Of a stretch of DNA of 64,000 nt, positions 23,301 through 34,148 are shown piece by piece. Position 1 is the first letter of the stretch. Each line of letters begins with the position of its first letter. This stretch comes from Liolophura sinensis (Eukaryota > Mollusca > Polyplacophora > Chitonida > Chitonidae): NCBI RefSeq assembly GCF_032854445.1, contig NC_088303.1, forward strand, positions 8,315,501 to 8,379,500, written 5' to 3'. Both the position numbers and the translations under genes were made by a program. The notes under the pieces are model-generated. The model ran no database searches. It was not told the DNA's origin and saw only the letters and a program-made list of their open reading frames with translations.

Positions 23301-24643
23301 TTGACAAATCACACAGAAATACTTTCAATTTAGATTTCTGAAATTTACTTTCAGCTAATTTTGCATTGACAGAAATGACGCTGTGATGTACATAGATAGT
23401 ATGGTATTGACTTAGGGCTTCTGAAAATGTTGTTTGTGAATCAAGCCAAAATATCTTCATTTCGTGCCGACCATAATTTACCTGGCTTTAACAAAGGTAT
23501 ACAATAATAAATACACAATATTCACACTTATCTCAACCATACATACACAATATTCACACAATATTCATATTAATCTCAACTATTCTGACGGAATAACTAT
23601 AAAATGACTAATAACAACTGGGTAAACAAATTGCCACTGTAAACACGCAGGTGACCTGAAAGCTGTGTTCATATTTTACTTTTACCGAAAGGCCTATCGG
23701 AGAACAGTTTTATTTTGACACTTTGACAATATATCTGTATACCTATTTGTAGTCGCTATTAATACATTCCGTTAAATTTGTTCAGGTAGGTTTCTTTTCA
23801 TTTCTCGCCTGTGTGGTTATTTCCATCCCTCTCCCCATGTCACCTGTCTAGTTTAACCTCCTTCTCACCTGCAGCTACCTGACGGACTGGCCTACCTGGT
23901 GGGGACTTTAGTGGGTCACGGTGGGACGGGTCACGCAGTTATTAAGCTGTATACGTAGGCAGGTACGGGAAGATCACTGCTTCCCCGACACGGTTATTTA
24001 AGGCCTAAATAAACACAACTTACCTCGTCTAGTACATGTTCCAAAGGCTGAGAGTTCTTTATAGCTTCTTCGTCAAGACCGGTTTCAGTTTTGCAGTCTT
24101 CAGTAAGCAATGTTTCTGACAATTCATTCGGTTGAGGCCTAACGTAATGAGATTGAACAGCTACAACCTGAAAATTCGAGAATCGTAAATAATAAAAGTA
24201 CACTTACACTATGGACTTGTATAATAGACAGAAAATGAGCAGGTGTTCGTCCACTGACAAATACATATCATATAAATGTTAGTCTTTGGAATTATGGAAA
24301 TCTGGTATTTTGGTAGTAACCAATCCATGTTTCCCAGAGGCATATGTTACATTTCGGACTGCCACGTTGATTGGGAAATATGGATCAAACTTTTAAGTGC
24401 ACCGATATAGCTGCGCGGTGGCTAGACCGGATGTCAAATTCCCGCACACCTTACCGAGGGGACAGGTAATTTGGGGGGATCGCCAACTGGCCAGAAAGAT
24501 CAAAGTGAACTTACCTTGTTGTTTGTTACGTCGTATAAAAGGTACACAAATAACACTATCTGTTCTTCGTCTACACCCACATCTTCACCGTTTTTCCCGG
24601 CAGTGGCGTTGAAGAGGACGACGATGTGGGACGGAGTAGCCAT
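8189..24643 (-). CDS. ESRP: ESRP / fusilli: epithelial splicing regulatory RNA-binding protein (13 coding exons)
   Basis: Spliced coding sequence, exons in minus-strand order: 24643-24515, 24167-24024, 21542-21317, 17388-17299, 15654-15621, 13183-13073, 12698-12523, 12207-12113, 10377-10162, 9875-9621, 9394-9157, 8930-8539, 8362-8189. Together 2280 nt, 759 aa plus stop; every intron is GT-AG and every phase joins. Residues about 1-200 are the ESRP N-terminal exonuclease-like region. RRM1 (about 219-302) opens [23 protein letters not shown]2 (about 318-402) contains [14 protein letters not shown]3 (about 453-542) contains DCIRLRHLP, and a Pro/Ser/Tyr-rich linker leads to a fourth RRM-like unit (about 676-755). 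In other animals ESRP proteins bind UG-rich RNA in the nucleus and set epithelial alternative splicing. Length slightly exceeds vertebrate ESRP1/2 (roughly 680-730 aa). No frameshift or in-frame stop is seen. The family call is very secure; any ESRP1-versus-ESRP2 label would be meaningless here. Confidence 0.95.
8539..8930 (-). CDS. ESRP: ESRP coding exon 12 (linker and start of the fourth RRM-like unit)
   Basis: 392 nt, phase 1 to phase 0. Low-complexity linker with three LSQ repeats and tyrosine/proline-rich [17 protein letters not shown], then [20 protein letters not shown], an RRM first strand and helix. Donor GAG|GTGAGT. Confidence 0.92.
9157..9394 (-). CDS. ESRP: ESRP coding exon 11 (rest of RRM3)
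   Basis: 238 nt, phase 0 to phase 1. Encodes [18 protein letters not shown], continues to [16 protein letters not shown], then a Thr/Pro-rich linker. Acceptor TACTAG after a T-rich tract. Confidence 0.92.
9621..9875 (-). CDS. ESRP: ESRP coding exon 10 (linker and start of RRM3)
   Basis: 255 nt, phase 0 to phase 0. Encodes a Pro/Gln-rich linker, then [20 protein letters not shown] and GVHMVYNAQ. Confidence 0.93.
10162..10377 (-). CDS. ESRP: ESRP coding exon 9 (rest of RRM2)
   Basis: 216 nt, phase 0 to phase 0. Encodes [37 protein letters not shown] and [15 protein letters not shown]. Confidence 0.95.
12113..12207 (-). CDS. ESRP: ESRP coding exon 8 (start of RRM2)
   Basis: 95 nt, phase 1 to phase 0. 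Encodes [20 protein letters not shown] then [11 protein letters not shown]. Acceptor TTTCAG; donor GTG|GTATGT. Confidence 0.92.
12523..12698 (-). CDS. ESRP: ESRP coding exon 7 (rest of RRM1)
   Basis: 176 nt, phase 2 to phase 1. Encodes [20 protein letters not shown], later [17 protein letters not shown], then VAGG. Completes RRM1. Confidence 0.95.
13073..13183 (-). CDS. ESRP: ESRP coding exon 6 (start of RRM1)
   Basis: 111 nt, phase 2 to phase 2. Encodes [20 protein letters not shown], then [16 protein letters not shown], nearly invariant in the family and containing the first beta strand of RRM1. Confidence 0.95.
14109..14473 (-). mobile_element. complete tRNA-derived SINE (family A) with perfect target-site duplication
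   Basis: Read on the minus strand it has a Pol III A box TAGCATAGTTGG (14462-14451), a diverged B box GGATCAATCC (14419-14410), a long body and a tail ending AAACCCCAAGCAC(TCAC)n. It is flanked by the identical 15-mer CGCTGCAGCGTTTGA at 14094-14108 and 14474-14488, a target-site duplication showing retroposition. It lies in an ESRP intron in the same orientation as the gene. Younger than the other family A copies, which are more diverged. Confidence 0.92.
14598..14839. repeat. 22-bp tandem repeat, 11 copies
   Basis: Units resemble TCGGAGTTGGGACGTTAACTGG; I can lay out eleven consecutive 22-base units without an indel although individual bases vary. It sits 109 bases from the downstream target-site copy of the SINE at 14109-14473. 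Confidence 0.85.
15621..15654 (-). CDS. ESRP: ESRP coding exon 5, a 34-nt microexon
   Basis: Encodes (D)[10 protein letters not shown] plus two bases of the next codon; phase 1 in, phase 2 out. Acceptor AGCCAG, donor TTG|GTGAGT. It was found by needing the phase between exons 4 and 6 to be corrected and by the match in position to the DPERVNYKFESG-type linker of the family. Two earlier CAGs just upstream of the chosen acceptor put stop codons in frame. Confidence 0.78.
17299..17388 (-). CDS. ESRP: ESRP coding exon 4
   Basis: 90 nt, phase 1 to phase 1. Encodes [20 protein letters not shown] followed by KIIQRLIND, equivalent to the helix before the RRM region in vertebrate ESRP. Donor GATG|GTAAGT. 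Confidence 0.9.
19108..19195 (+). repeat. G-rich tract with several GGG/GGGG runs
   Basis: Multiple runs of three or more G separated by short spacers (for example GGGGAAGGGAATGGGGGAGG), capable in principle of forming a G-quadruplex on the plus strand. It lies inside the ESRP U12-type intron. Confidence 0.5.
21038..21070 (+). repeat. GGGTT/GGGGT-type G-rich tract
   Basis: GGGTTGGGTTGGGGTGGGAT and more: at least six G-runs spaced by one to two bases, a strong G-quadruplex pattern on the strand opposite to ESRP transcription, about 250 bases past the U12 donor of exon 3. Confidence 0.6.
21317..21542 (-). CDS. ESRP: ESRP coding exon 3, ending at a U12-type donor
   Basis: 226 nt, phase 0 in and phase 1 out. 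Encodes FDRFLSAKG, then [23 protein letters not shown] and [11 protein letters not shown], all hallmarks of the family. The donor GAAT|GTATCCTTTC is the minor-spliceosome consensus rather than GTRAGT. Confidence 0.92.
24024..24167 (-). CDS. ESRP: ESRP coding exon 2
   Basis: 144 nt, phase 0 at both ends; acceptor TTTTCAG, donor GAG|GTAAGT. Encodes [20 protein letters not shown], then [16 protein letters not shown], equivalent to the conserved LTEDC segment of the ESRP N-terminal domain. Confidence 0.92.
24515..24643 (-). CDS. ESRP: ESRP coding exon 1 (start codon)
   Basis: Encodes [16 protein letters not shown] through to VTNNK, matching the family's start (hydrophobic VVLF then TAG, later DExE). 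The ATG at 24643-24641 has G at -3 and G at +4, a strong context. Two further in-frame ATGs upstream (24676, 24691) have no intervening stop and would add 11-16 residues; they were not chosen because family similarity begins at MATPS. Donor is AAG|GTAAGT, phase 0. Confidence 0.88.
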
Positions 24644-25300
24644 AACTTCTAGTGGGGCCTTAGCGGGAACTTGCATACATGAGATCAACAAACGACCCGC
24701 TCACCTTTCCTCCCCTGTGCGACTAATGCAAGCGAATGTTTTGTCGAAGCTGGGACCATGTGTAATAAACTGTGTCCCTTCTGAAAGACCTCTCGGTATG
24801 TTCCTATTGGCCAGACCCACTCAGCGTGGCGGTGAATGGGACAGGGGACAACTGCGCGCGCAGCTTATTTCTACGGCCCGATGAGCAGATCTCTCTCAAC
24901 CAGCGCGACAAACTTGTAGATATCTAGTTTTCTTAAACCTCTGAATCACCACACAATACATCCATGCACAGTTACAGATCCAGATCATAAACACCTGAGT
25001 GAAGTTTTTGGATTGTTTGTCCGTGTGTTTGGGAACGAAAACTTGTAGCTTCCGTGTGTAAAGAGCCGTATTGTCACCAAGGCTTACAAGCTGGGCCAGG
25101 TGATCAATGCTCTGCAGGTATGATGTCTGCCACAGTTGCACTGACTGAAGCGGTTGAGTGACGTGCTTATATGGCGTTCTCTCTGGCCGACCTCCCGCCG
25201 ATTTACCTGTTGCTGACTTAAAGCTGTAAAGAAAACACCGGTCTAGCTCGGTCTTCTCCCTTCTTCTCGCCCTCTATCCTCAGCTCTTTCACAGAGCGTT
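24644..25300 (-). promoter_or_regulatory. ESRP: probable 5' UTR and promoter region of ESRP
   Basis: Inferred from position upstream of the start codon. GC content is higher than in surrounding DNA (for example GACAACTGCGCGCGCAGC near 24849). No clear TATA box or initiator could be assigned, and an upstream non-coding exon cannot be excluded. Confidence 0.35.
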
Positions 25301-28300
25301 TCAGCAAACCTGTCAGAAAAAGACGCCCGTATTTGATGAAACCGGTTGAACGGGCTAGCTGCATGCATGATAAGAGAACTGTTATATTATATACATATAT
25401 ACAGACAAACAGGTAGCTTCTGTTGTCAACTGAATCAGAAATGAAGGAAATACCACAGGTGTTGAACAAAGTGATGTATAAGCGGTGAATATTTATATAA
25501 ATGTATATATATAAATGTGGGCATGACGAGTTAACCAGATGCACCATGAATACGAGTATATCCTATACATGTATACAGGACTGCTCATTGGTCTGTGTAT
25601 ATAGGAATGATGCTGTGCTGTGTTATATGCAGGCGTAGTAATTAACCCATTACGACATGTATCTGCACTCCACGCATAGACACCAAGCGTTTAATTAGCC
25701 AGTATAACTGTGAGTTTGGATTTATAGGTTTACATGTTTACAGTGACGATCCAGCTATATCTCCTTACCCCAAAGAAGCCTCTATAGTTTAGAAGGCAAT
25801 ACCTATATCCCGCTTACAGTGCAGTCAAACTTTGTCATTTTTGTCCAAAGTTTGCTCCACACTCTTGTGGGCTTTTGTCCTGTGAGCAAGGCAAATATTT
25901 CTCATTATTTAAACCAGGATAATAACTTGCAAACAACGTAATAAAGAGTAGGCCCTATAGCTCGGAGCATTGTCAGTGCGGAATTAGACCATGCACCATT
26001 GATTCATTTACACAGTGTATAACAGCACTTCTATAACTATGTCTTCTTGAATACGGGTAAAACAACAATCAAATAATAAATAAATATAACTGAGTCATAC
26101 AGATATATTAGAGAACGTACATGAGGAAACTTTCGGTATGCGTAACCGTTAAACACTCGTTTTATTGCACAGAAATCTTACATGCTGTCACAAGAAGAAG
26201 GATATCATCACTGACACCGTTAATTTCAGCTGATATGATACCGTTATTATTGATGCAGAAAATACTCGTATCAAGTGTTTCCAAGGTCAGGAGAAAAATG
26301 TTATACCACATAAGAAAACAGAGATACACAGTCACACAATTCCCCCACGCATCTGAACTAATAGCACGATATATGCTCATTTGTTTGCCCTTTAGCCCAA
26401 CCATATATGTTCAGTTTGTTGTTGGCGTTGCTTTTTTCATTGAAATGGTAATATGTCCAAAAGTTTTCTTCGCAAATTACGGACTTTTTCTCAGTTCTGT
26501 TGTGAGATTTTACATCATTTAATTCCACAGATAACTTGGATCCATGGAAATTCAGTTCAAAGCATATTCATCCCAACAAACATGATGTCACATAACAAAT
26601 AAGATTTTGGTACATCGCGTTTCCAGTTGGCGTCCATGTCCTATAGGCTTCAGGGCTAACCATAGCGAGATGTCAACCATGTGCTACATGCAAACGGCCC
26701 TCCCTCTGCACACTGAAACACCAGGGTGAGTATGACACACGTCCCTCCCGCGGGCAGTTTGATTGTTCAGCAACTGCTAAATATATTTTGTCACAGGGGG
26801 GCGGCCGGCGACAGCTTGACCAGTTGCCATTATAGCTATTGGTAACCGGGTCGTACATAGGCTCGGGGAGTGAATCTGAAATGAGCGGCAGTCAGGTGTC
26901 AGTGCAAACTCACAACACAGCAGCGACAAGAACACACATTGTCCTTCGTGCACAGCGACACCATTGTCTTGCTGATAATCAGTAGATTAATTCATCTCTT
27001 TAGAATCATTGACATAAAAAGAATAATATATATGACTTATTTATATTCTACCGGATTAGGTATTTCAACGTTTTAAACGAACACATGGATTTTTATTTCT
27101 ACCGTTATGGCGTGAGTTTGACAGAAAAGAAAGTAATCGTTTTAGCTTATAATTTTATGAATTTAATGTTCCGCGCAACAGGTCAAATCATTATCGTTTT
27201 GGCTTTATTGTTTTTCACTTTTCATGGAACAAAATTATTTATATTATAGATGTAACACTTATAAGAAAACATTGAGATATACTGGCACCCCATTGCGAAA
27301 ATACAATATAGGCTTATTTTACACTATTTAGAATAAATGTTTATTTTTATCGCGATGCCAAACAATTGTAATAATTTTTGGGTCTGTTAGTTTCTCATGC
27401 TTTCGACCTTCTCGAATAAGATAGAAGTAAAATCGTTTTTACAGGAAAGTATTTTTGTGGTCGGTTGTTTTCTTTTCCGAATAAACCTTATTATCAACTT
27501 TCCAATCATCTATACTGCCCCAAATCGCGCGATCACAAATCGTGGGACAAATAACATCGACTTGAATAATTTTTTTTAAAAATCGAAACGTGTTAGTGGG
27601 TTTTAATCGCAAGGTTACAAACCATATGAAACAGGGGATATTCTTTTTTATGCGGACGAATGTGGCCATCTGAACGCGGCTTTAGCGACTTAAACGATTG
27701 ATATTACCACAGACATGTGACCTTCATCACTTCACAAACTGACACATGAAAGCTTTGTTTATAAGTTTTGAGGTATATGGCCATTAGGTCGTTTTGACCT
27801 TGTTTCTCTGTAAGTTAAGTCTTCTCTGCTCCCCACGTGATATCTCCTTGTTCACTGATCGACCCCTCACTTGCCACCCAAGGGGCCATAGACCGCTCTA
27901 CAAAAACAAGTACCCCACCATTAGCACCTCCCTTTCATGCCATTCTAAGGTTTAAATTGATTAATATTCAAAACAATACATCTGTGCACAGCGAAAAGGC
28001 AGGTGCATAGCGTGCTTTGATGTCACAGGCATTTGTCTATATGTTTACATATTTCAACCGTTGTATCAGTAGAACTGAACAAGTTAGGCAAGGCAGGAAG
28101 TGTACTGGTGCGCTGGGACAATGTATAGCCATTATCTCACCCGTGACGTGACTGTTGGAAGCAAGCTGCTGCAGGGAATTCTTTCTCCCAGGGTTTCCGG
28201 ATCTCTGTGAGGAAACTAGTCACTGCACGCCATGGCATAAAAGCAATCTGTCAGTCAGTCAGTCAATCAGTCAGTTTAACGCGTCATGGTAGTATTGCAG

Positions 28301-28460
28301 ATGTTTTATATTAGCAATGACTTTTATTTTGCACACGTCTGTAGATATATGCTGATATAGTCAGTTCATATGACAGACTCACTCGATTTTCACTGATAAA
28401 AGAAACTGTTTGCCAAAAAACATCTTGAATATACTTGCTGATCATGAATTGTAACTTCAA
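25301..28460. other. intergenic DNA, no gene recognised
   Basis: AT-rich sequence. The longest open frame (26121-26522, plus, 133 codons) is hydrophobic, shows no family motif and overlaps an opposite-strand frame of 80 codons, so it is not called. A short (CAGT)n tract lies near 28250-28275. Confidence 0.4.
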
Positions 28461-28464
28461 ACCT

Positions 28465-28896
28465 GCACATGAACCACACATCACAAGGTTACATGCACAC
28501 TTGAACCACAAACCTCAACGCGACATCTACACTTGAACCGCAAAAGTCAAAACTACACGTACACTTGAACCACATAATTATGTCAAGGCTACATGTACCT
28601 GGAACCGCAAATCTCTAGGCTACACGTACACCTGAACCACATATCACGAGTCTACATATACACTTGAACCACATATCTCGAGTCTACATGCTCACTTGAA
28701 CCACAAACCTCAAGGCTACATGTACACTTCAACCACATATCTCATGGCTACATGTACACTTTAACCACAAACCTCAAAACTATACGTGCACTTGAACCAC
28801 AAATCTCAAGGATACATGTACACTTGAACCTCAAAACACATGGATTCATGTACACTTGAACCACTAGCCTCAAGGCTACACTTGAATCTAAAATGA
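28465..28896. repeat. 32-bp tandem repeat, about 13 copies
   Basis: Units begin CACTTGAACCACAAACCTCA and end CTACATGTA; most spacings are 32 bases, with a few indels. Intergenic, without coding evidence. Confidence 0.85.
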
Positions 28897-29066
28897 ATCT
28901 TTATATGTAACTTTTCTGCTCCGAGGCATTAAACTCGAAATTCATATTTCAAGTTTGTAAACATTCTCATGTAAACATTAAACATATATCTTTATGGTCC
29001 ATGTTTAATGCCTCACTCGGGGCTATTTCACTTAAACAGCTGAAAGCATTACACTTCAACACATGG

Positions 29067-29315
29067 CTGAGAGATTTCCTGGCATCGTGAGCTCAAGCAT
29101 GTCATTCGAGTGGAGGTGAAACCAAGCAAAACGCCCAGACTTCACTAGAAGGCTGAAAGACCTCTTGCAATCGGGAGACTGAGCATGTCATACGACTGAA
29201 AAGGAAACCAGACAGAAACCATCAAACTTCACCACGTGCTTGAGAGACTTCCTGCCATTGGGAGATCGATCATGTCACATGACTGGAGAGGAAACCAAGC
29301 AGAAACCACCAGAAG
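29067..29315. repeat. 86-bp degenerate tandem repeat, about 3 copies
   Basis: Units start at 29067, 29153 and 29239 with CTGAGAGA-like sequence, share AGCATGTCA and GGAAACCA blocks and are 86 bases apart. It begins about 170 bases after the 32-bp array. Confidence 0.75.
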
Positions 29316-30868
29316 CAAAGCCAAAATGAACACCACCTGCAGCCTGAATGTGTATGAAATGTATATGTCTTTATGCGGACTTGCTTACATCGCTGCTTGG
29401 AGATATAAATTGTGTTTTAATCTAAGATGATCATATCGCTTAATCAGAATCAAAGGACAGAGCCAAAGCTGCTATAATTTATCATCGAAGCAATCAAAAA
29501 ATCACATCTTAATCAAGTTTTGCCTCTGTCTTTAAAACACAGTACAACTGGCAAATGTTATAGTATTTTTCGCATGGATATAGTTGTCCAAAAATTAGTC
29601 TTTCCTTTAGATCAGAGCAGCAATACATACAATCCATTAACAGTACAGTTTCAACTGAAAACCCAGCATGCATAAAGTTGCTGTGTTATCTTTTCTTTTA
29701 AAGTAGCACCAAAAGTTGTTTACAAGCACATAGATATAACCTAACTTTGACAAATGTTATAACAATAACTCCTTGGTTTAAGGTACAGCCCTTAACCTTG
29801 AGATGATGGGCGTACTTGAATGTCACAACAGTTTACAATTCGGCATGTTTTTGGTGTTTTGTGGGGTTTTTTTCGTCATAATTACAGGTACATTAGTTGT
29901 ACCTTTTTTTCTGAGAGACAGCTTTTTTAGATCAAAACCATGCAGATATTGTGTTATTAAACAAAACTGAGTTGGGAAATATCCAAAATTATTTCTAGAT
30001 TTAGCCCCTATACTAGATATGTATATAAAAATATACATGTATATAACGGGGAAATATGCATGTTACCTTGTGCATATCATCTGATCTGGTAACCATCATT
30101 TTTACCCGAACTTTTTTTTTCTCACGAAATTACACGTTTGAAGCTACTTGCCAGATTTATATATGCACAACCAATTTCACAGTCAACTGAAGTCAGACTC
30201 ACCGATGCGTCTCAAATTTAAACATGGCTAGCGCAAGGCTATAGTTACCTTTTCTTTATCCATCATTACTTTTTTGTATATGCTGCTGGTTGTGAAACTA
30301 GACAACTTCACGGTTCATTTAACACGTTTATATACATGTATACAGATATATGTATATATCCGTCAAATTGCACTTGAACCGATGAACAAAGAAAGTCCTG
30401 AAATATTTTTGCAAGGTATCGCAATCAAACATTGCAATGACGTATAGAAATAATAAAGAATTTTTAAAATATATGAAATTCTCCTGTACATATACTTCCA
30501 TGTATGTGTGCAGATATGTACACAATCATTGTCGAAGCGCCAACACAGTGTACAGACCTATACAAGTCAACAACGCAGCAGATCTAAGTTGCCATGCACA
30601 GCTGCTCTGACATTTCACCACACTAATTACAACAATCTACAAAATTAGGACAATTTGCTGACTAATTTTCTGATGGAGCCGTGATGAGACCCTTATATAT
30701 CTCAGATATGTCTGGATCGTCACCAGGGGCAAGTGCATGGTGCTGCCGAACTGTCAGGATATCAGGATTGTACAATATCTGCACAAATGATTAATAAATT
30801 GACCATACATAATCTTGTAGATAAACGCGTTTTGGCAGTGATATTTCGAAGGTCTTTCAACTTTTCTA

Positions 30869-30870
<2 letters not shown>
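29316..30870. other. AT-rich intergenic DNA, nothing recognised
   Basis: No exon-like or repeat structure could be supported. Confidence 0.35.

Positions 30871-30871
<1 letters not shown>

Positions 30872-30962
<91 letters not shown>
30872..30962. repeat. (TA)n microsatellite, about 45 units
   Basis: Uninterrupted TA dinucleotides over 91 bases. The Tyr/Ile-repeat open frames on both strands here are artefacts of it. Confidence 0.97.
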
Positions 30963-30964
<2 letters not shown>

Positions 30965-31027
30965 CAGAACTAGTACATGGGATATCACATAGGCTTATAG
31001 TTGTGTTCATATACGTGTGTTGGAGGG

Positions 31028-31410
31028 AAGGGCCACCGCGGCCGAATGGTTAGCGTGCTAGCGCAGGATAAAGACCCAGGAACCTCTCACCAACGATCGT
31101 AAGTGGGGATTGCAGCACCCTGCAAATAGTAGTGGATATGGTGTGGGAAACGGAAAGGGCCCAAGGGAAAAACACACGATCATGCGCAGGTTGCCGCAAG
31201 ACCTCCCCACGTGCGACCGAATAGTAAGCCAGCATGAGCTGGACTTGAACTCATGGCACGCTGACCACTAGGCTACAGATCCCCTATATGTCGGTTACGA
31301 AAAAACTATAAATAATGTGTTCTTACTTTCTAACAAAGTGTATGGGTTTCCTCCCACCATAATGCTGACCTTCTTGAGTACGGCATAAACACCAGCCAAA
31401 TAAATAACTA
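31028..31410. mobile_element. composite of family B SINEs: plus-strand head, inverted copy, plus-strand tail
   Basis: 31030-31095 reads as a family B head on the plus strand (GGCCGAATGGTTAGCGTGCT, then ACCCAGGAACCTCTCACC). From 31285 leftward the minus strand shows another head (TGTAGCCTAGTGGTCAGCG, B box GAGTTCAAGTCC) and body. From about 31350 the plus strand resumes with a family B 3' end (CCCACCATAATGCTGACC, then TTCTTGAGTACGGCATAAAC). This is best explained by a nested opposite-strand insertion or an internal inversion. Confidence 0.7.
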
Positions 31411-31654
31411 AATAAGCACCTTCCCCGGCACCCATTGTTCCTGGGGCTTAGGTGGCAATGAATAGGCGGTTGAGGTCGTTCGTGAGGTCGCTTGCGCAGT
31501 CTTGTGGACGGTCAAGCCTACCCGTCTTCCACCAATATGGCGTGTAAGTTTGTACTTCATACGTCACAGAATTCATTCAAAACGTGTCAAATGTCGGTGG
31601 TTTACACCAGGTGCATAAAAATCCTTTGTTTTGGCGATAACTAAGTCAAATAGA

Positions 31655-31877
31655 GTGAGTGCATGGGGTTTAACGTCGTACTTAGCAATTTTTCAGTCAT
31701 ACGACGACGAAGGCAAGTAAACCGCCCCGCCCGAGCACTATTCGTTGCACCCCTTCATGCTGAACGACAATTGAGGAAACATCCTCTTTTAAAGTCTTAA
31801 AGTCCCAGGATTGACCCTGCATCTACCGCTCCCGAACTGGACGCTCTACCAACTGTGCTATTATGGGCAGGTGAAAA
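31655..31877 (-). mobile_element. tRNA-derived SINE family A, internally shortened, with target-site duplication
   Basis: The same family as 14109-14473 but missing the central stretch after GACGACGAAGG. The minus-strand A box is TAGCACAGTTGG. The 9-mer TCAAATAGA occurs at 31646-31654 and 31878-31886, a likely target-site duplication. Confidence 0.8.
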
Positions 31878-31899
31878 TCAAATAGATAAATCAGGTCTA

Positions 31900-33110
31900 C
31901 ATGTATTGATCCAAACAAAAGCAAAACATCCAACACTGTTCTTTTATTGCTTATAAAAAGTACGTGCACACAGTTGCACGGGTCTATACAAACTAGTGGC
32001 AGCAAAATTCGAACACGTGGTCTCACTGGCCAGTGTTATATATAGTGGTCACAACTGATTCGATACTATTAATTCAGTCAGTCGTCATCGACGATCGGGT
32101 TTACTCTGGATATCTTTGAACTGTCCGTGAGAGACAATTCACAGCAAACCGTCACAGCAAAAATGTCCCCACATAGCACTGTCGCTACTACTCACAGCAA
32201 AGCAGAAACACCCACTGCATATATATGTAGCACTTTCTTACTGACTTTTTTATCTTTTTTTCGGTTTAGCGTCACTCTCTACATTACTTTTGTCTTAACA
32301 CGACGGTGTCAACTTGTATAGCAGACCAGATCTATACTGACATATAGATTGTGCTGCATCACTGGAGCGCTATGCCGAGGACACCAGGCACGCAACATTA
32401 TGCTGACGCCGGACTGACCAGTAAATGTAGTTACGATACACTATATACTGCCTCTAAACCACACTGTTGCGTGTTACACAGCAAGGTTTATGACAACCCT
32501 GTATACCGTGTGACAACTGTGTCATGCTTATTTATTTATTATACTGTTGTTTAGCGTCTCTCTCGAGTATTTTTTCTCTTATGCGATAAGATGCGTGGTC
32601 AGTTTTATGGGTTAATGAAAAAGCGGAGTGTCCGGTGTAAACCACCGGCTTCTGTGGGAGACAAGTGATTATTAACAAACGTTACATTTCGCAAATATTC
32701 ACATGATAGCCGACAACCGCCTTTTGGCCCCACGAACAGTGAGGCGCTTGAACAAATTTCTTGTCTCAGCAGGGTTGAACCCGTACTTCCTGTGTGACTG
32801 TGCGATATTGACATGGAATTTATTGCTATACAGGACTGAGTAACTGCCACTTTTTTGCCAGCGTTAACCCTCCATGTATTATCCTGAGATCACAATTTTC
32901 TTGTGTTCTATTAAAAATATTTTTACAGTATATTATTTACCGATTTATTTTTTATTGTTAAAGAAATTGCACTTTTTCCAGTTTTCGTTTTCAAACATAC
33001 AGGCTAAACTTGTAGGGGTCTCTGAGAAAGTGCCCTCTTGTATATTCAGTGTTAGCCATTTGAAATAATGCTTTCTGTATTCACGTGAATTTACGCTTAG
33101 TTTTTCATTT
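31900..33110. other. intergenic DNA, possible SINE debris
   Basis: No gene is supported. 32530-32790 contains TTATTTATTTATTATACTG at one end and a reversed B-box-like motif (GGGTTGAACCC) near 32775, compatible with a decayed SINE on the minus strand. Confidence 0.3.
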
Positions 33111-33114
33111 GTGT

Positions 33115-33240
33115 ATTTGATTAGTGTTTATGTCGTACTCAAGAATATTTCACATAAACAACGGAGTCCAACGTTATGATAGGGAAAAACTGGGCAGAGC
33201 TGCCGCCTCAAGCTTAATTGGGCTTTACTTGGTGATTTAA
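33115..33240 (-). mobile_element. SINE family B 3' fragment
   Basis: TGATTAGTGTTTATGTCGTA followed by CTCAAGAATATTTCAC is the reversed family B tail; the body continues to about 33235 and the head is absent. Confidence 0.6.
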
Positions 33241-34148
33241 CGAAAGCAATTCGAGAGGTGCTTGAGATTTGCCGTCCTGTAATTCACATAGTTTAACATG
33301 CGTGCACGTGTTGGACATGCAATAATACGAGCCAATAGCAGATTGCCTTATGCGTGATTTGACGACTTCCTGTCAGGTTGTCGCACACGATACTCTCATC
33401 AGGATCGATCTCCTCCAGATTGTCAATCTGTTGATCTAGCTGTCCGGAGCGAAGCTTTTGTCAGCTGTGCCTCCGGGCGTGTGCGTTCTTTGACAGGCCC
33501 ACTGGCCATTTAGCTGAATGCATAATCCATATATATCACTGTGCGAGTCAACCTGTTGATGTATACGCGCAGTGCACGGCCAGAAAGAGAATCGATCTTC
33601 AGAGATCGCTGCAGATGAACACACTCTACCGGGCGCTGGGCAGCAAAGGACAGGCTTAAAATATCACTTATGTGCAATGTGAATAAACATTGGCCCCAAC
33701 ACGCCTTGGCCATAGAGAGCACGCGCTGTATAATGCAAACATCTTTTACCAGGCTCTTTGTTTTGTCGATTTAATTATATTCTTGCATTTCAAACGAACG
33801 GCACAAATTTATTGTTATTAACGTCTAGGCTTATGATTAGATGACCTATGTAATTAACGCCTCATGCAAATGACTGGAAATACTTCGATATATTACACAG
33901 GTAATGCCTCTGCTATATTTGCAAGTCTGATAAACTTTGCCCCTTCCATGCATATCCTTATTCCACAAAACTAATATTTGCAGATATCACACGCACGTGC
34001 ATGCACAGTATTATATTATTAATGTTCAAGAGACTTTCATGTGAACAGATCGACTTTAAGAATGAAATGACATGTGGGCGCATTTAAAGATTTATATGGT
34101 GGCTGATAGTAGCGCTCCGTCCGCAGAGGGTGCGGTTTTAATATAACC

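Noticed and set aside
26121-26522. 133-codon plus-strand open frame
   Set aside because: No family motif, overlaps an opposite frame, no splice-site or codon-use support. Could be chance in AT-rich DNA.
28465-28896. CRISPR-like regular array
   Set aside because: Units are contiguous tandem repeats without unique spacers, in an animal genome.
30733-31053. Open frames with long Tyr-Ile runs on both strands
   Set aside because: Caused by the (TA)n tract; no flanking coding similarity.
33370-33460. Coding-looking minus-strand stretch (acidic, DQQIDNLEEIDPDES)
   Set aside because: Only about 30 codons are convincing. No clear acceptor/donor pair and no recognised family; possibly an old transposon or pseudogene scrap.
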